From Bordetella genomosp. 13 (GTDB lineage Bacteria > Pseudomonadota > Gammaproteobacteria > Burkholderiales > Burkholderiaceae_B), in assembly GCF_002119665.1 (NCBI RefSeq), contig NZ_CP021111.1, positions 5,146,001 through 5,210,000 on the forward strand: DNA of 64,000 nt, given 5' to 3'. Under the pieces are notes generated by a model. That model had not been told where the DNA came from, searched no databases, and worked only from the letters and a program-made list of their open reading frames with translations. The translations under genes and the position numbers were made by a program. Positions 43,989 to 54,500 of the stretch are shown here, piece by piece (position 1 is the stretch's first letter; each line of letters opens with the position of its first letter).

Positions 43989-46070
43989 TCAGGATCTGGG
44001 TGGCTGCGGTGCCAGCGCCTGCCGCAGGCGCTCGAATTCCTGGTTGAAATCGAGTGTACGCTTTTGCGAAGTCATGGCCGCCAGGATGTCGCTGCCGCCG
44101 CCGTGGGCCGCGGGATGCACCCATGCCCAGACGCGCCGGTCGCGCACGTAGAACATGGTGAAGATGCCGAGGATCAGCAACAGGCAGCCCAGGTAGACGG
44201 TGGTCTTGCCCGGCGTGCGGCTTACTTGGAAGACGCTGGCCTGCACATGCTTGAAGTCGCTCAGCGCGAAGAAGGCCGGCGCCGGGTACATGGTGAGATC
44301 CGACAGCGCGGCCACCGCCAGGCGCGACCATTGCGCGGCGGCTTCGTCCTCGGACAGCGGGGCAAGATTGGAACGCTGGCGCTCGAGGCTGCGCAGCTCG
44401 GCCACGCTGGCGCCCAGCAGGCGCACCACCACGTCGGCGGCGCGCTCGAGTTCGCCGGGCGGCGTGTTGGCCTGCAGGAAGTCCGCGATGGCCTGCAGGC
44501 CGCCGCCGGCAAAGGTTTCCAGCGCGCGCTCGGCCGCGGTCTGCAGCGGCGTGAGGTCGGTGCCCGCCGGCGCGCTGCGCTGCGCGAAACGCAGGGCAGC
44601 CTCGCGCCGCGCCGCGGGATCGTTCAGCAGCGCGCGCAGGCGCATGAACTCGTCCACCGACCCGTTCTCGTCCACCGGAATGCGCACATAGCGGAAGGGC
44701 TCGCCCGCGTTGTTGCGCACGCCCGCCAGCAGCACCTGCGCGCCGTCCAGCGTGACGGGCAGCATGTAATTGCGGAATTCGTGGGCCTGTCCGGCCTGGT
44801 CGATCAGGCGGTACTCGACGCTGGGTCCGACGTTGCGCAGGTTCTCGTTCTTCTTGCCGGCCGCGCTGCCGGCCACCGAGGCCACATGCTCGCCCAGCGT
44901 CAGCGCGGGCGAGTCCTCGGGCCTTCCGCCGGACAGGTCTTCGACGTTGATGGGCCGCAGCGCCGTGATGTCCAGCTGCATGGAATAGGGCTTGCCCTGT
45001 GCGCCGGTGGCCGTCACCTCGGACTGCTTGCCCACTGTGCCGTCCACCTTGAAGGTGCCGCCGTCGGCGCCCGCCAGCGGATAACCGGTCAGTTGCACGC
45101 TGCTGCCGCCGTCGTCGAAGCTGGACTGGTACACGGTGACGCCCTTGTAGCGCAGCGGTTCGTTGACCTCGATGGTGGCGTCGAAGGTGTGGCCGTTTTC
45201 CGGGTCCACCACCTCGACCTCGCTGGCGAAGCGGCTGGGCATGCCGGTGGAGTAGTAATCGACGATGAACTTCTTCAGGCGCAGCGAGAACGGCAGCGGC
45301 TGCACCAGTGCGCCGTCGCCCACCATGATGACCGCGGTGCCGACCTGACCCCCCTCGGGCACCAGCACGCTGGCGCGGAAGCTGGGATTGTCGACCGACA
45401 GGCGCCCGCTGGGAGGCACGTCGGCGATGAGCATGTTGTCCACGATGGGCTGCTTGCCGCCCAGCATCACCTGCAGGCGAACGGCCAGTTCGCTATCGAG
45501 CAGCCCGCCGATGCAGATGATGACCATGGCGGCATGCGCGAAGATGTAGCCCAGGCGATTGGCGCTGCCCTTCTTGGCCGCCAGCATCACGCCCTCGCCG
45601 TCGCGCCGCTCGCGCACGGCATAGCCCAGCTGTTCCAGCACGGCGCGCGCGCCCGCGGCGGTCTGCTCCACCGGCATGGGCTGCACCGTTTCCACGCGAT
45701 GCGGGAAAGAGCGCAGGCTGCTGGCGCGCACGTGCTCTCGGAACGAGCGGGCCTCGCGCAGCATCTTGGGCGCATTGCGCACCAGGCAGATCGAAGTGGA
45801 CACCACCAGGAACGCCATGATCAGCAGGAACCACCAGCTGTTGTAGACGTGCCAGATGGAGAACTTGTCGAACACCTCGAACCAGAACGGCCCGAACTGG
45901 TCGACGTAGTTGTTGGACGCCCGGTTCTGCGCCAGCACCGTGCCGATCACGCTGGCCACGCAGATGAACATCAGCAGGCTGACGGCGAAACGCATCGAGC
46001 TGAGCAGCTCGATGAGTTCGCCGGGCAGGCTGCGCAGCGACGGGCGGGATCGGGAAGCGGATGGATTCAT
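43989..46070 (-). CDS. resB: Cytochrome c biogenesis protein ResB (Ccs1), System II
   Basis: 693 residues from the ATG at 46070. The ResB signature is ELLSSMRFAVSLLMFICVASVIGTVLAQ near residues 20-48. Further membrane segments are at about 85-105, 185-205 and near the C-terminus (VYLGCLLLILGIFTMFYV); the large middle region is periplasmic. It works with the haem lyase encoded just downstream. The ATG follows a strong terminator by only three bases and has no Shine-Dalgarno; a TTG at 46115 would place the start inside that hairpin. So the start of transcript and protein deserve checking. Confidence 0.93.
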   Translation of the reverse strand: MNPSASRSRPSLRSLPGELIELLSSMRFAVSLLMFICVASVIGTVLAQNRASNNYVDQFGPFWFEVFDKFSIWHVYNSWWFLLIMAFLVVSTSICLVRNAPKMLREARSFREHVRASSLRSFPHRVETVQPMPVEQTAAGARAVLEQLGYAVRERRDGEGVMLAAKKGSANRLGYIFAHAAMVIICIGGLLDSELAVRLQVMLGGKQPIVDNMLIADVPPSGRLSVDNPSFRASVLVPEGGQVGTAVIMVGDGALVQPLPFSLRLKKFIVDYYSTGMPSRFASEVEVVDPENGHTFDATIEVNEPLRYKGVTVYQSSFDDGGSSVQLTGYPLAGADGGTFKVDGTVGKQSEVTATGAQGKPYSMQLDITALRPINVEDLSGGRPEDSPALTLGEHVASVAGSAAGKKNENLRNVGPSVEYRLIDQAGQAHEFRNYMLPVTLDGAQVLLAGVRNNAGEPFRYVRIPVDENGSVDEFMRLRALLNDPAARREAALRFAQRSAPAGTDLTPLQTAAERALETFAGGGLQAIADFLQANTPPGELERAADVVVRLLGASVAELRSLERQRSNLAPLSEDEAAAQWSRLAVAALSDLTMYPAPAFFALSDFKHVQASVFQVSRTPGKTTVYLGCLLLILGIFTMFYVRDRRVWAWVHPAAHGGGSDILAAMTSQKRTLDFNQEFERLRQALAPQPPRS

Positions 46071-46073
46071 GTG

Positions 46074-46107
46074 AAAAAGGGGAACCGCGGCGGCGCGGCT
46101 CCCCTTT
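46074..46107 (-). terminator. Intrinsic terminator ending the cytochrome c gene, abutting the resB start
   Basis: On the minus strand: AAAGGGGA, then CCGCG stem parts, a 4-base loop, the pairing CGCGG and TCCCCTTT, with a run of five T (46078-46074). 13 base pairs with one mismatch. The resB ATG begins three bases later. Confidence 0.8.
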
Positions 46108-46196
46108 ATGGACAACGCATTGCGGAAACGGGTTCCGCACGCGAGTGTGTCGACGGCGGCGACGGCGCCCGACGGGCGGTGCCGGCAGCCGTCATG

Positions 46197-46898
46197 TTAG
46201 CGCAGGCCTGCCGCGTAATCGGCCACCGCCTTGATGTCGGCATCCGTCATGCGGTTGGCGATCTCGTGCATGGGCGCGCTGTTGTTGCGTTCGCGGCTGC
46301 GGAACAGCTTGAGCTGTTCTTCGAGGTACGCGGGGAACTGTCCGGACAGGCGCGGATACTGGCTGGGTATGCCGGCGCCATTGGCGGCATGGCAGGCCGC
46401 GCAGGCAGGCACGCCGCGGTCGGGCAGGCCGCCGCGCCAGATCTTGCGGCCCAGGTCGACCAGGTCTTTCTGGCCGGCCGTGGCGGGCTGCTTGAGCGAC
46501 TGCTGCGACAGGTACAGGGCCACGTTCTGCATGTCCTGCGGCGTCATGGAGAGCACCAGCGGCGTCATGGGCGTGGGATTGCCGCCCGGGCCGTTGCGCG
46601 CGGGCGCCGAGGCGCCGTCCTTGGGCTTGAAATCGGTGAGCTGCTTGACGAGGTACTCGTGCGGCTGCGCGGCGAGGTTGGGATTGGCCGGTATGGAGCT
46701 GTTGCCTGCCGGCCCATGACAGGTGACACAGGCGATGATGCCCCGCGAGGCGTCGCCCTGGGTGAACAGTTGTTCGCCCTTGGCGGCATCGGGCTTGGCG
46801 GGCCCAGCGGCCGCTTCGGCGGCGTGACTGACATTGAACGCGGACACGGCCAGCAACAGTCCGCTTGCTACCAACATCCGGGACAGCACATGCTTCAT
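46197..46898 (-). CDS. Dihaem cytochrome c (c4-like), periplasmic
   Basis: 233 residues from the ATG at 46898. Sec signal peptide at residues 1-26 (MLVASGLLLAVSAFNVSHA). Two CxxCH haem sites, CVTCH near residue 57 and CAACH near 166, each in a c4-type half. GGLPDRGVPACAACH and YPRLSGQFPAYLEEQLKLF are c4 features; Met ligands are expected in PLVLSMTP and IANRMTDADI. It carries electrons to terminal oxidases, and is matured by the ResB/CcsA pair next to it. 299 bases separate it from engB. Confidence 0.95.
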   Translation of the reverse strand: MKHVLSRMLVASGLLLAVSAFNVSHAAEAAAGPAKPDAAKGEQLFTQGDASRGIIACVTCHGPAGNSSIPANPNLAAQPHEYLVKQLTDFKPKDGASAPARNGPGGNPTPMTPLVLSMTPQDMQNVALYLSQQSLKQPATAGQKDLVDLGRKIWRGGLPDRGVPACAACHAANGAGIPSQYPRLSGQFPAYLEEQLKLFRSRERNNSAPMHEIANRMTDADIKAVADYAAGLR

Positions 46899-46983
46899 GT
46901 GTAAACCTCGACGATCGGTATCGATCAAGGCGCGATGAATACCGCACCTCATGCCTGCCCGCACGCATGCTGCTAGCACATAG

Positions 46984-48798
<1,815 letters not shown>

Positions 48799-48859
48799 AC
48801 CGCCGATGCGCGGGACCGGCGCGGCGCCGAGGCGCCACGAGGTTCGCGCCCTTCAGCGT

Positions 48860-50842
48860 TCAGCGGGCTAGCGCCTGATCCAGCGTCGCGGCGAAGCGGC
48901 GCGCGTCCTGGAAGCCCACCACCCGAACCTCGGTAAGCTCGCGCCCGCCGGGCGCGAAGAACATGATGCCGGGCGGGCCGAACAGGCGGAAACGCTTGAG
49001 CAGCGCGCGGTCGTCGGCATTGTTCTGCGTGACGTCGGCCTGCACCAGCTCCATGCCCGCCATGCGCGCGGCAACCTCGGGATCGGTGAAGGTGAAGCGC
49101 TCCATCTCGCGGCACGACACGCACCAGTCGGCATAGAAATCCAGCATGACCGGACGGGTGCTGCGGGCCAGCACCGCGTCGAGTTCGGCATTGCTGCGCA
49201 CGCGCTGGAACCGCACGCGCTCGGCCTGGACGCTCGCCGCAGCGCCGTCCGATGACGCGCGCGCCGCGGCCAGGTGGCCCAGCGGCTGCAGCACGTCGCG
49301 CCCGCCGCTGACCGCCCCCACCAGCCAGGCCGTGGCCGCCAGCGCCAGCAGCAGGCCCAGCCCCTTGCCGAACATGCGGCCCGCGCCCGCGCCGGCCGGC
49401 AAGGCATCGAAGGCGCGCAGCATCACCGCCCCCACGATGGCCAGGAACGACCAGCCCAGCATCTGCACCCAGGTGGGCAGCACGGGTATCAGCATCCACC
49501 ACGCCGTGGCCAGCAGCAGCATGCCGAACAGGCGCTTCACCCCTTCCATCCACGGGCCGGTGCGCGGCAGCAGCGTACCCGCCGAGGCGCCCACCAACAG
49601 CAGCGGCACGCCCATGCCCCAGGCCAGCGTGAACAGGGCCGAGCCGCCCAGCAGCACGTCGCCCGTCTGCGAGATGTACAGAAGCGCGCCGGCCAATGGC
49701 GCGGCCACGCAGGGTCCCACGATGAGCGCCGACACCGCGCCCATCAGCACCGCACCCGTGGCGCGGCCGCCTGGAATGCGATTGGAGCGTTCGGCCAGGC
49801 GCGCCTGCATGCCGGCCGGCACCTGGAAGGTGAAGACGTCGAACATGGCCAGCGCCAGCAAGGCCAGCAGCAGCGCGAAGACGCTCAGTATCCAGGGGGT
49901 CTGCAGCCAGGCGGCGAGCCCGGCGCCGCTGAGGCCCGCGGCCACGCCCAGCGCCGTGTAGACCACCGACATGCCCAGTACATAGGCCGCCGCCAGGCCC
50001 AGGCCGCGCCAGCGCGACGGCGGCTGCGCACCGCCCAGCACCACCGAGGACAGGATGGGAATCATGGGCAGCACGCACGGCGTGAACGCCAGCAGCAGGC
50101 CCAGCAGCAGGAATACGCCCGCGGTCTTGAGCCACCCCAGATTGGCCAGTGCCCCGGCCAGCCCCACGTCGCCGGCCTGCAGCAGCGAACCCAGACCGGC
50201 AGCGGCGCCCTGCCCGCCCGGCGACGATGCGGTGGACGCCCCGCCTGGAGCGGCCTGCGGCAGCGCCAGACCGCCCGCCCCGCCGCCCAGCGAGAGGCCC
50301 GGCGCGCCCTCTAGACCCGGCGCGCCTTGCGGCCCCTGCGCGACCACGGCATAGCCCTCGCCTTGCGGAGCCAGCCGTACGACGTGGTCGGCCGGCGGGT
50401 AGCACAGGCCAGCGTCCGCGCAGCCCTGGCTGGTGACCGTGACGGTGACAGGGCCGCCTGCGCCCGCCGCCAACGGCACGCGGATGGCGAGGTCACGGTG
50501 GTAGACCTCCATGTCTTTCTCGAACGTGGGGTCGTATTTGACTTCGCCCGGCGGATAGACGGCCTCGCCGAGTATGGCGGGCTGCGCGGACAGCGCGAAG
50601 CGTTCGCGGTACATGTAGTAGCCGGGCGCGACGCGATAGCGCAGCTCGAGCGTGTCGGGCGCCGTGATGACGGCGCTGAAGGCAAAGGCCTCTTCGGGAG
50701 GCAGGAAGTCGGCCTCGGTGGCCGCGGCGGCGCCGCGGCAGGCCAGCAGCGCCCCCAGTGCCAGCAGGCACACCAACGCCCACATCCGCAGACACGCGAA
50801 ACAAAGGTTGCCGGATGACGCCGCTGCTGCTTGCTGCCGCAT
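48860..50842 (-). CDS. dsbD: Protein-disulfide reductase DsbD
   Basis: 660 residues. Signal peptide at about 1-41. Periplasmic alpha domain with its Cys pair in SQGCADAGLCYPP. A Gly/Ala/Pro-rich linker of about 60 residues follows. The transmembrane beta domain has FTPCVLPMIPI and LIVGPCVAAPLAG (one redox Cys each) in eight predicted membrane segments. The C-terminal thioredoxin-like gamma domain has WCVSC. It moves electrons from cytoplasmic thioredoxin to periplasmic partners, including the cytochrome c maturation proteins encoded nearby. It ends 62 bases from hemB, convergent. Confidence 0.96.
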   Translation of the reverse strand: MRQQAAAASSGNLCFACLRMWALVCLLALGALLACRGAAAATEADFLPPEEAFAFSAVITAPDTLELRYRVAPGYYMYRERFALSAQPAILGEAVYPPGEVKYDPTFEKDMEVYHRDLAIRVPLAAGAGGPVTVTVTSQGCADAGLCYPPADHVVRLAPQGEGYAVVAQGPQGAPGLEGAPGLSLGGGAGGLALPQAAPGGASTASSPGGQGAAAGLGSLLQAGDVGLAGALANLGWLKTAGVFLLLGLLLAFTPCVLPMIPILSSVVLGGAQPPSRWRGLGLAAAYVLGMSVVYTALGVAAGLSGAGLAAWLQTPWILSVFALLLALLALAMFDVFTFQVPAGMQARLAERSNRIPGGRATGAVLMGAVSALIVGPCVAAPLAGALLYISQTGDVLLGGSALFTLAWGMGVPLLLVGASAGTLLPRTGPWMEGVKRLFGMLLLATAWWMLIPVLPTWVQMLGWSFLAIVGAVMLRAFDALPAGAGAGRMFGKGLGLLLALAATAWLVGAVSGGRDVLQPLGHLAAARASSDGAAASVQAERVRFQRVRSNAELDAVLARSTRPVMLDFYADWCVSCREMERFTFTDPEVAARMAGMELVQADVTQNNADDRALLKRFRLFGPPGIMFFAPGGRELTEVRVVGFQDARRFAATLDQALAR

Positions 50843-50851
50843 GGAATTCTC

Positions 50852-51193
50852 TTATTGCGCTGCGGGCGGGCGCGTCTGCTCGCGCACCCAATCCAGGTAG
50901 GAATCGAGCCCGCCGATGACGGGCACCACGATGACTTCGGGCACTTCGTAGGGATGCAGCCGCGCCAGCGCCCGCACCACGTCCTGCTGGCGGCCCCAGG
51001 TGGTCTTGATGGACAGCGGAATCTCTTCGGCGCCCTCGACCTCGCCCTGCCAGCGATATACGGACAGCGACGGCACGCCAAGGTTCACGCAGGCGGCCAG
51101 GCCGTCTTCGACCAGCACGTGGGCGATGCGCTTGGCCAGCAGCATATCGGGCGCATTGCTGATCACCAGTACCAGGTCGTCGTCGCGCAGCAT
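50852..51193 (-). CDS. cutA: Divalent cation tolerance protein CutA
   Basis: 113 residues. LVLVISNAPD at the start, LAACVNLGVPSLSVYRWQGEVEGAEEIPLSIKT in the middle and LHPYEVPEVIVVPV near the end are the full CutA signature. It is a trimeric, ferredoxin-like fold protein, historically linked to copper tolerance. The stop is 9 bases before the dsbD start, the same cutA-dsbD pair seen in many proteobacteria. Confidence 0.96.
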   Translation of the reverse strand: MLRDDDLVLVISNAPDMLLAKRIAHVLVEDGLAACVNLGVPSLSVYRWQGEVEGAEEIPLSIKTTWGRQQDVVRALARLHPYEVPEVIVVPVIGGLDSYLDWVREQTRPPAAQ

Positions 51194-51280
51194 GCGGGCC
51201 TCCGGTAAAAGATCGGCCCGAGACGGACCGCCGGGAGTATTTTATCGGCTCGGCCCATATCACCGCAGACGGAGACCTGC

Positions 51281-51721
51281 ATGCCGGATGACTGCCTGTT
51301 CTGCCGCATCGCGCGGCGCGAAATTCCCGCCCACGTGGTGCACGAGGACGACGAGCTGTTCGCCTTCCTGGACATCCGCCCGGTGCGGCCGGGACACGTG
51401 CTGATCATCCCGCGCGAGCACTACGCATACTTCGAGGACATGCCGGCCGGGATCGCGGCGCGATCGCTGGCGCTGGGCCAGCGGCTGGCGCGCCGCATGA
51501 AGCAGCTGTACGGCGTGCAGCGCGTAGCCTTCGCCTACACGGGCATCCACGTGGCGCATGCCCACGCCCACGTGATCCCGATGCACCATCCGCAGGACGT
51601 CACGTCGACCCAGTACATCGCGCAGCGCGACCTGGACTTCGTCATGCCGCCCCAGGCGGATGCGGGCGAACTGGCGGACATCGCACAGGCTTTGCGGGCG
51701 GACGAGGAGCCGGCCGCGTAG
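51281..51721 (+). CDS. HIT-family hydrolase/nucleotide-binding protein
   Basis: 146 residues, ATG at 51281 with GGAGA upstream. The zinc-region CLFCRIARREIPAHVVHEDD begins the protein. The histidine triad is HAHAHVIPMHH at about residues 92-102, preceded by YTGIHVAHAHAH. It hydrolyses or binds nucleoside phosphoramidates or dinucleoside phosphates; the true substrate is unknown. It is divergent from cutA, with 87 bases between. Confidence 0.93.
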   Translation: MPDDCLFCRIARREIPAHVVHEDDELFAFLDIRPVRPGHVLIIPREHYAYFEDMPAGIAARSLALGQRLARRMKQLYGVQRVAFAYTGIHVAHAHAHVIPMHHPQDVTSTQYIAQRDLDFVMPPQADAGELADIAQALRADEEPAA

Positions 51722-51730
51722 GCGATAGCG

Positions 51731-51751
51731 CCCGCGCGTGCCGCGCGCGGG
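51731..51751. terminator. GC-rich hairpin between HIT and metallo-beta-lactamase-fold genes
   Basis: CCCGCGCG, five bases, CGCGCGGG: an 8-base stem in the 49-base gap between convergent gene ends. It lacks a T run but could serve both strands. Confidence 0.45.
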
Positions 51752-51770
51752 TCGGGCCCGGCCGTCCCGG

Positions 51771-52664
51771 TCACACCGGAACGTCCCGCACGCCATCCTC
51801 CGCGCGCGTGGCGGGCGTATCCGCCGCATGCAGCGCCAGTTGTTCGAATTCTTCCACGTCGTGGCCGCTGCACACGGCGACCTCGCCGCCATGGCGGCGC
51901 AGCAATTCCCTCAGACGCTGCTGGTTGCCCAGGCGCGCGCCGCGGTCGTGCTCCAGCATCCATTGATAGAAGCGCAGTCCGGGCGGACAGCCGGGCGAGT
52001 CCAGGTCCATTTCGCGGGAATGGAAATAGGCATCGCCCGCCTGCAGCAGCCAATCCGTCGGCCCCCCGCGAAGCGCGACGCCGGCATGTCCCATCGTGTG
52101 CCCCGGCAGCGGCACCAGCGCGATGTCGGGCGGCAGGCCCTCCAGCGGCCGTGCCCGCTTGAAGCCGTACCAGTCCTCGCCCTGCGTGTCGGGGTACATG
52201 CGCCAGCGCTGGCGCGACGACCACTGCTGCGGCCGGAACCGCTGCCGGTCCATCCAGCTGCGGCGCGCCAGCGCGACATCCCGTTCGGCGCGCAGCAGAT
52301 GGATGGTGGCCCGCGGAAAGTCGTCCAGGCCGCCGGCGTGGTCGAAATCCAGGTGCGTCAACACGATGTGCCGGACGTCGTCCGCCCTGAAGCCCAGCGC
52401 CTCCACCTGACGTACCGCGGTCATCGCCTCGCGCCATTCGGGTTTCACCAGCGCTAGAAAGAACGCACTCAAGCGAGAGCGCGGATCGTGCACGTCGCGC
52501 AGCCCCAGGCCCGTGTCGATCAGCGCCAGCCCGCCCTGCGGCAGCTCGGCCAGCACGCAGTGACAGCACAGCCTGCCGCGCCAGGCCCAGAAGGGGGATC
52601 GGCCATCCATCATTCGCCCGCCGGCCGGGCAGGTCGATATGCAGTTCAGATGATGCAGGCGCAT
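51771..52664 (-). CDS. Metallo-beta-lactamase-fold hydrolase
   Basis: 297 residues. Zinc motif LTHLDFDHAGGLD (HxxxDH) at about residue 103, further His in LPGHTMGHAG and the Asp of LLQAGDAYFHS, and the end VCSGHDVEEFEQ. The layout is that of lactonase-like MBL proteins (AHL lactonase family). The first 20 residues (LHHLNCISTCPAGGRMMDG) fit the family start. It is the last gene of the four-gene glycan operon, 43 bases after the ABC exporter gene. The substrate is unknown; a lactone or ester is possible. Confidence 0.88.
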   Translation of the reverse strand: MRLHHLNCISTCPAGGRMMDGRSPFWAWRGRLCCHCVLAELPQGGLALIDTGLGLRDVHDPRSRLSAFFLALVKPEWREAMTAVRQVEALGFRADDVRHIVLTHLDFDHAGGLDDFPRATIHLLRAERDVALARRSWMDRQRFRPQQWSSRQRWRMYPDTQGEDWYGFKRARPLEGLPPDIALVPLPGHTMGHAGVALRGGPTDWLLQAGDAYFHSREMDLDSPGCPPGLRFYQWMLEHDRGARLGNQQRLRELLRRHGGEVAVCSGHDVEEFEQLALHAADTPATRAEDGVRDVPV

Positions 52665-52707
52665 GGTGATGGTTCTCCCTCAGATGACGATGGTCCCCGC
52701 TCGGACC

Positions 52708-54498
52708 TCATCCCAGCACCGCCAGCGGCGGCGTGACCGGCATGCTTTCGCCGGCCTGCAGATCCCACAGCCGGCGGAACAGTCCGCCCGAACGCAATAG
52801 CTCGGCCAAGGTGCCGTCCTCCACCAGGCGCCCTTCCGAGAACACGACAATGCGGTCGTAGCGGGACAGCGTGGAAAGACGATGGGCCGCGGCCAGCACC
52901 GTGCGATCGCGCATCAGTTCCGCCAGCGCGCTCTTGACCAGCTGTTCCGAATGGCTGTCGAGCGCGGACGTCGCCTCGTCCAGCAGCAGGATCGGAGCGT
53001 CCTTCAGGAAGGCGCGGGCGATGCCGATGCGCTGCCGCTGGCCGCCCGACAGCGCGGCGCCGCGCTCGCCCACCACCGTGTCGTATCCCGCACTCAGCCG
53101 CGAAATGAACTCGTCGCAATGCGCCTGGCGCGCCGCCATCTCGACCTCGGCATCGGTGGCTTCCGGCCGCCCGTAGCGGATGTTCTCCAGCACCGTCCGC
53201 CTGAACAGGCTGATGTCCTGCGGCACCACGGCGATGGCCGCGCGCAGGCTGTCGTGCGTGACCTCGCGTATGGACTGCCCGTCGATCAGGATGCTGCCGT
53301 TTTCCACCACGTCCGCGCGCTGCAGCAGCGACAACAGCGTCGATTTGCCCGCGCCCGACGGTCCCACGATGCCGACCTTCTGGCCGCTGGGCACCACCAT
53401 GGTCACGTCGTCCAGCGCGCAATGCCCGCCGGGATAGCAATAGCGCACCTGCTTCAGTTCGATTTTCCCGCCGTGGACGACCAGCGGCTTGGCATGGGGC
53501 ACGTCCGGCGCGCCATGCGGCGGCGCCACCACGCCCAGCATCTCCGCGATCACGCCGAACTGCTGCGCCGTGGCCACCAGCGCCAATGCCAGGTCGCGCG
53601 AGCCGTGCAGGATGCGGAAGGTCAGCGCGCTGACCACGACCACGTCGCCCGAGCTGATAGCGCCTTCCTGCCACGACCACAGGGCCCAGCCCAGCATGGA
53701 GCCCGACATCACCCACAGGAACACGTCGTGGATCACACGCGCCTTCTCCACGTACATCCAGCTCTCGCGCTGCGCGCGCGCCTCCAGGCCGAGTTCGTGT
53801 TCCAGCCGCACGCGCTCGCGCTGCTGCGCGGAAAAAGCCTGCACGGCCCAGATGTTGGAGATGGCATCGACGATCTCTCCTCCGACCCGCGCGGACTGCT
53901 CGCCATAGGCCTGGTGCAGCCGCCTGCCGCGCACGCCGAAGCCGATGATGACCACGGCCACCACCAGCACGAAGCCCACCAACGCCAGCGCCATGCGCCA
54001 GTCCACCAGCGTCAGCACCACCACTGCCCCGAGGAAGTCCACGCAGGGCGGCACGATGGACCACGCCAGCGCGCCGAAGATCGCGCCCGCCGCCGACGCG
54101 GTGGCCGAGATGCGATTGCCCAGCGCGCCCGAATGGTGTTGGCGGAAGTACCGCATCGAGTGATTGCTGAGATAGGCGAACAGGTCGACGCGCATGTCGG
54201 CGCAAGCGCCTACGATGGCGCGGCACCCCAGCCAGCCTCCGGTGCGCCACAGGATCGACTCCACCGCGATCAGGCCAAGGAAGAACGCCAGCGGGCCCCA
54301 CACGTTCGCGGAGACGCGTTGCGCGTCGGTCATCGCGTCCACGATCATCTTCATCCCATACTGGACCGCCACCGCGCAGGCGCCTGCCGCCACGATCACC
54401 GAGGCCAGCGAGGCGAAGCTCCAATGTCGCGCCCGCACGTAGCGCCACAGGAACGCGGCCGGACGGTTCGGGATGCTGCTGGATCTGGAAGCGCGCAT
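52708..54498 (-). CDS. ABC exporter, fused permease-ATPase (MsbA-type)
   Basis: 596 residues from the ATG at 54498. The N-terminal 310 residues have six membrane segments with exporter-type loops (HSMRYFRQHHSGALGNRISATASAAGAIF). The nucleotide-binding domain has Walker A GPSGAGKSTLLS, Q-loop VPQDISLFRR, signature LSGGQRQRIGIARAFL, Walker B ILLLDEATSALD and H-loop AAHRLSTL. It is a half-size exporter that probably works as a homodimer. It starts 2 bases after the glycosidase stop. Export of a lipid-linked or glycan product is inferred from context. Confidence 0.93.
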   Translation of the reverse strand: MRASRSSSIPNRPAAFLWRYVRARHWSFASLASVIVAAGACAVAVQYGMKMIVDAMTDAQRVSANVWGPLAFFLGLIAVESILWRTGGWLGCRAIVGACADMRVDLFAYLSNHSMRYFRQHHSGALGNRISATASAAGAIFGALAWSIVPPCVDFLGAVVVLTLVDWRMALALVGFVLVVAVVIIGFGVRGRRLHQAYGEQSARVGGEIVDAISNIWAVQAFSAQQRERVRLEHELGLEARAQRESWMYVEKARVIHDVFLWVMSGSMLGWALWSWQEGAISSGDVVVVSALTFRILHGSRDLALALVATAQQFGVIAEMLGVVAPPHGAPDVPHAKPLVVHGGKIELKQVRYCYPGGHCALDDVTMVVPSGQKVGIVGPSGAGKSTLLSLLQRADVVENGSILIDGQSIREVTHDSLRAAIAVVPQDISLFRRTVLENIRYGRPEATDAEVEMAARQAHCDEFISRLSAGYDTVVGERGAALSGGQRQRIGIARAFLKDAPILLLDEATSALDSHSEQLVKSALAELMRDRTVLAAAHRLSTLSRYDRIVVFSEGRLVEDGTLAELLRSGGLFRRLWDLQAGESMPVTPPLAVLG

Positions 54499-54500
54499 GA

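Noticed and set aside
44064..46904. Very long plus-strand open frame (946 codons) opposite resB and the cytochrome gene
   Set aside because: It mirrors two well-supported genes, has shadow-type His/Arg/Ala-rich composition and no domains. High GC makes such frames common.
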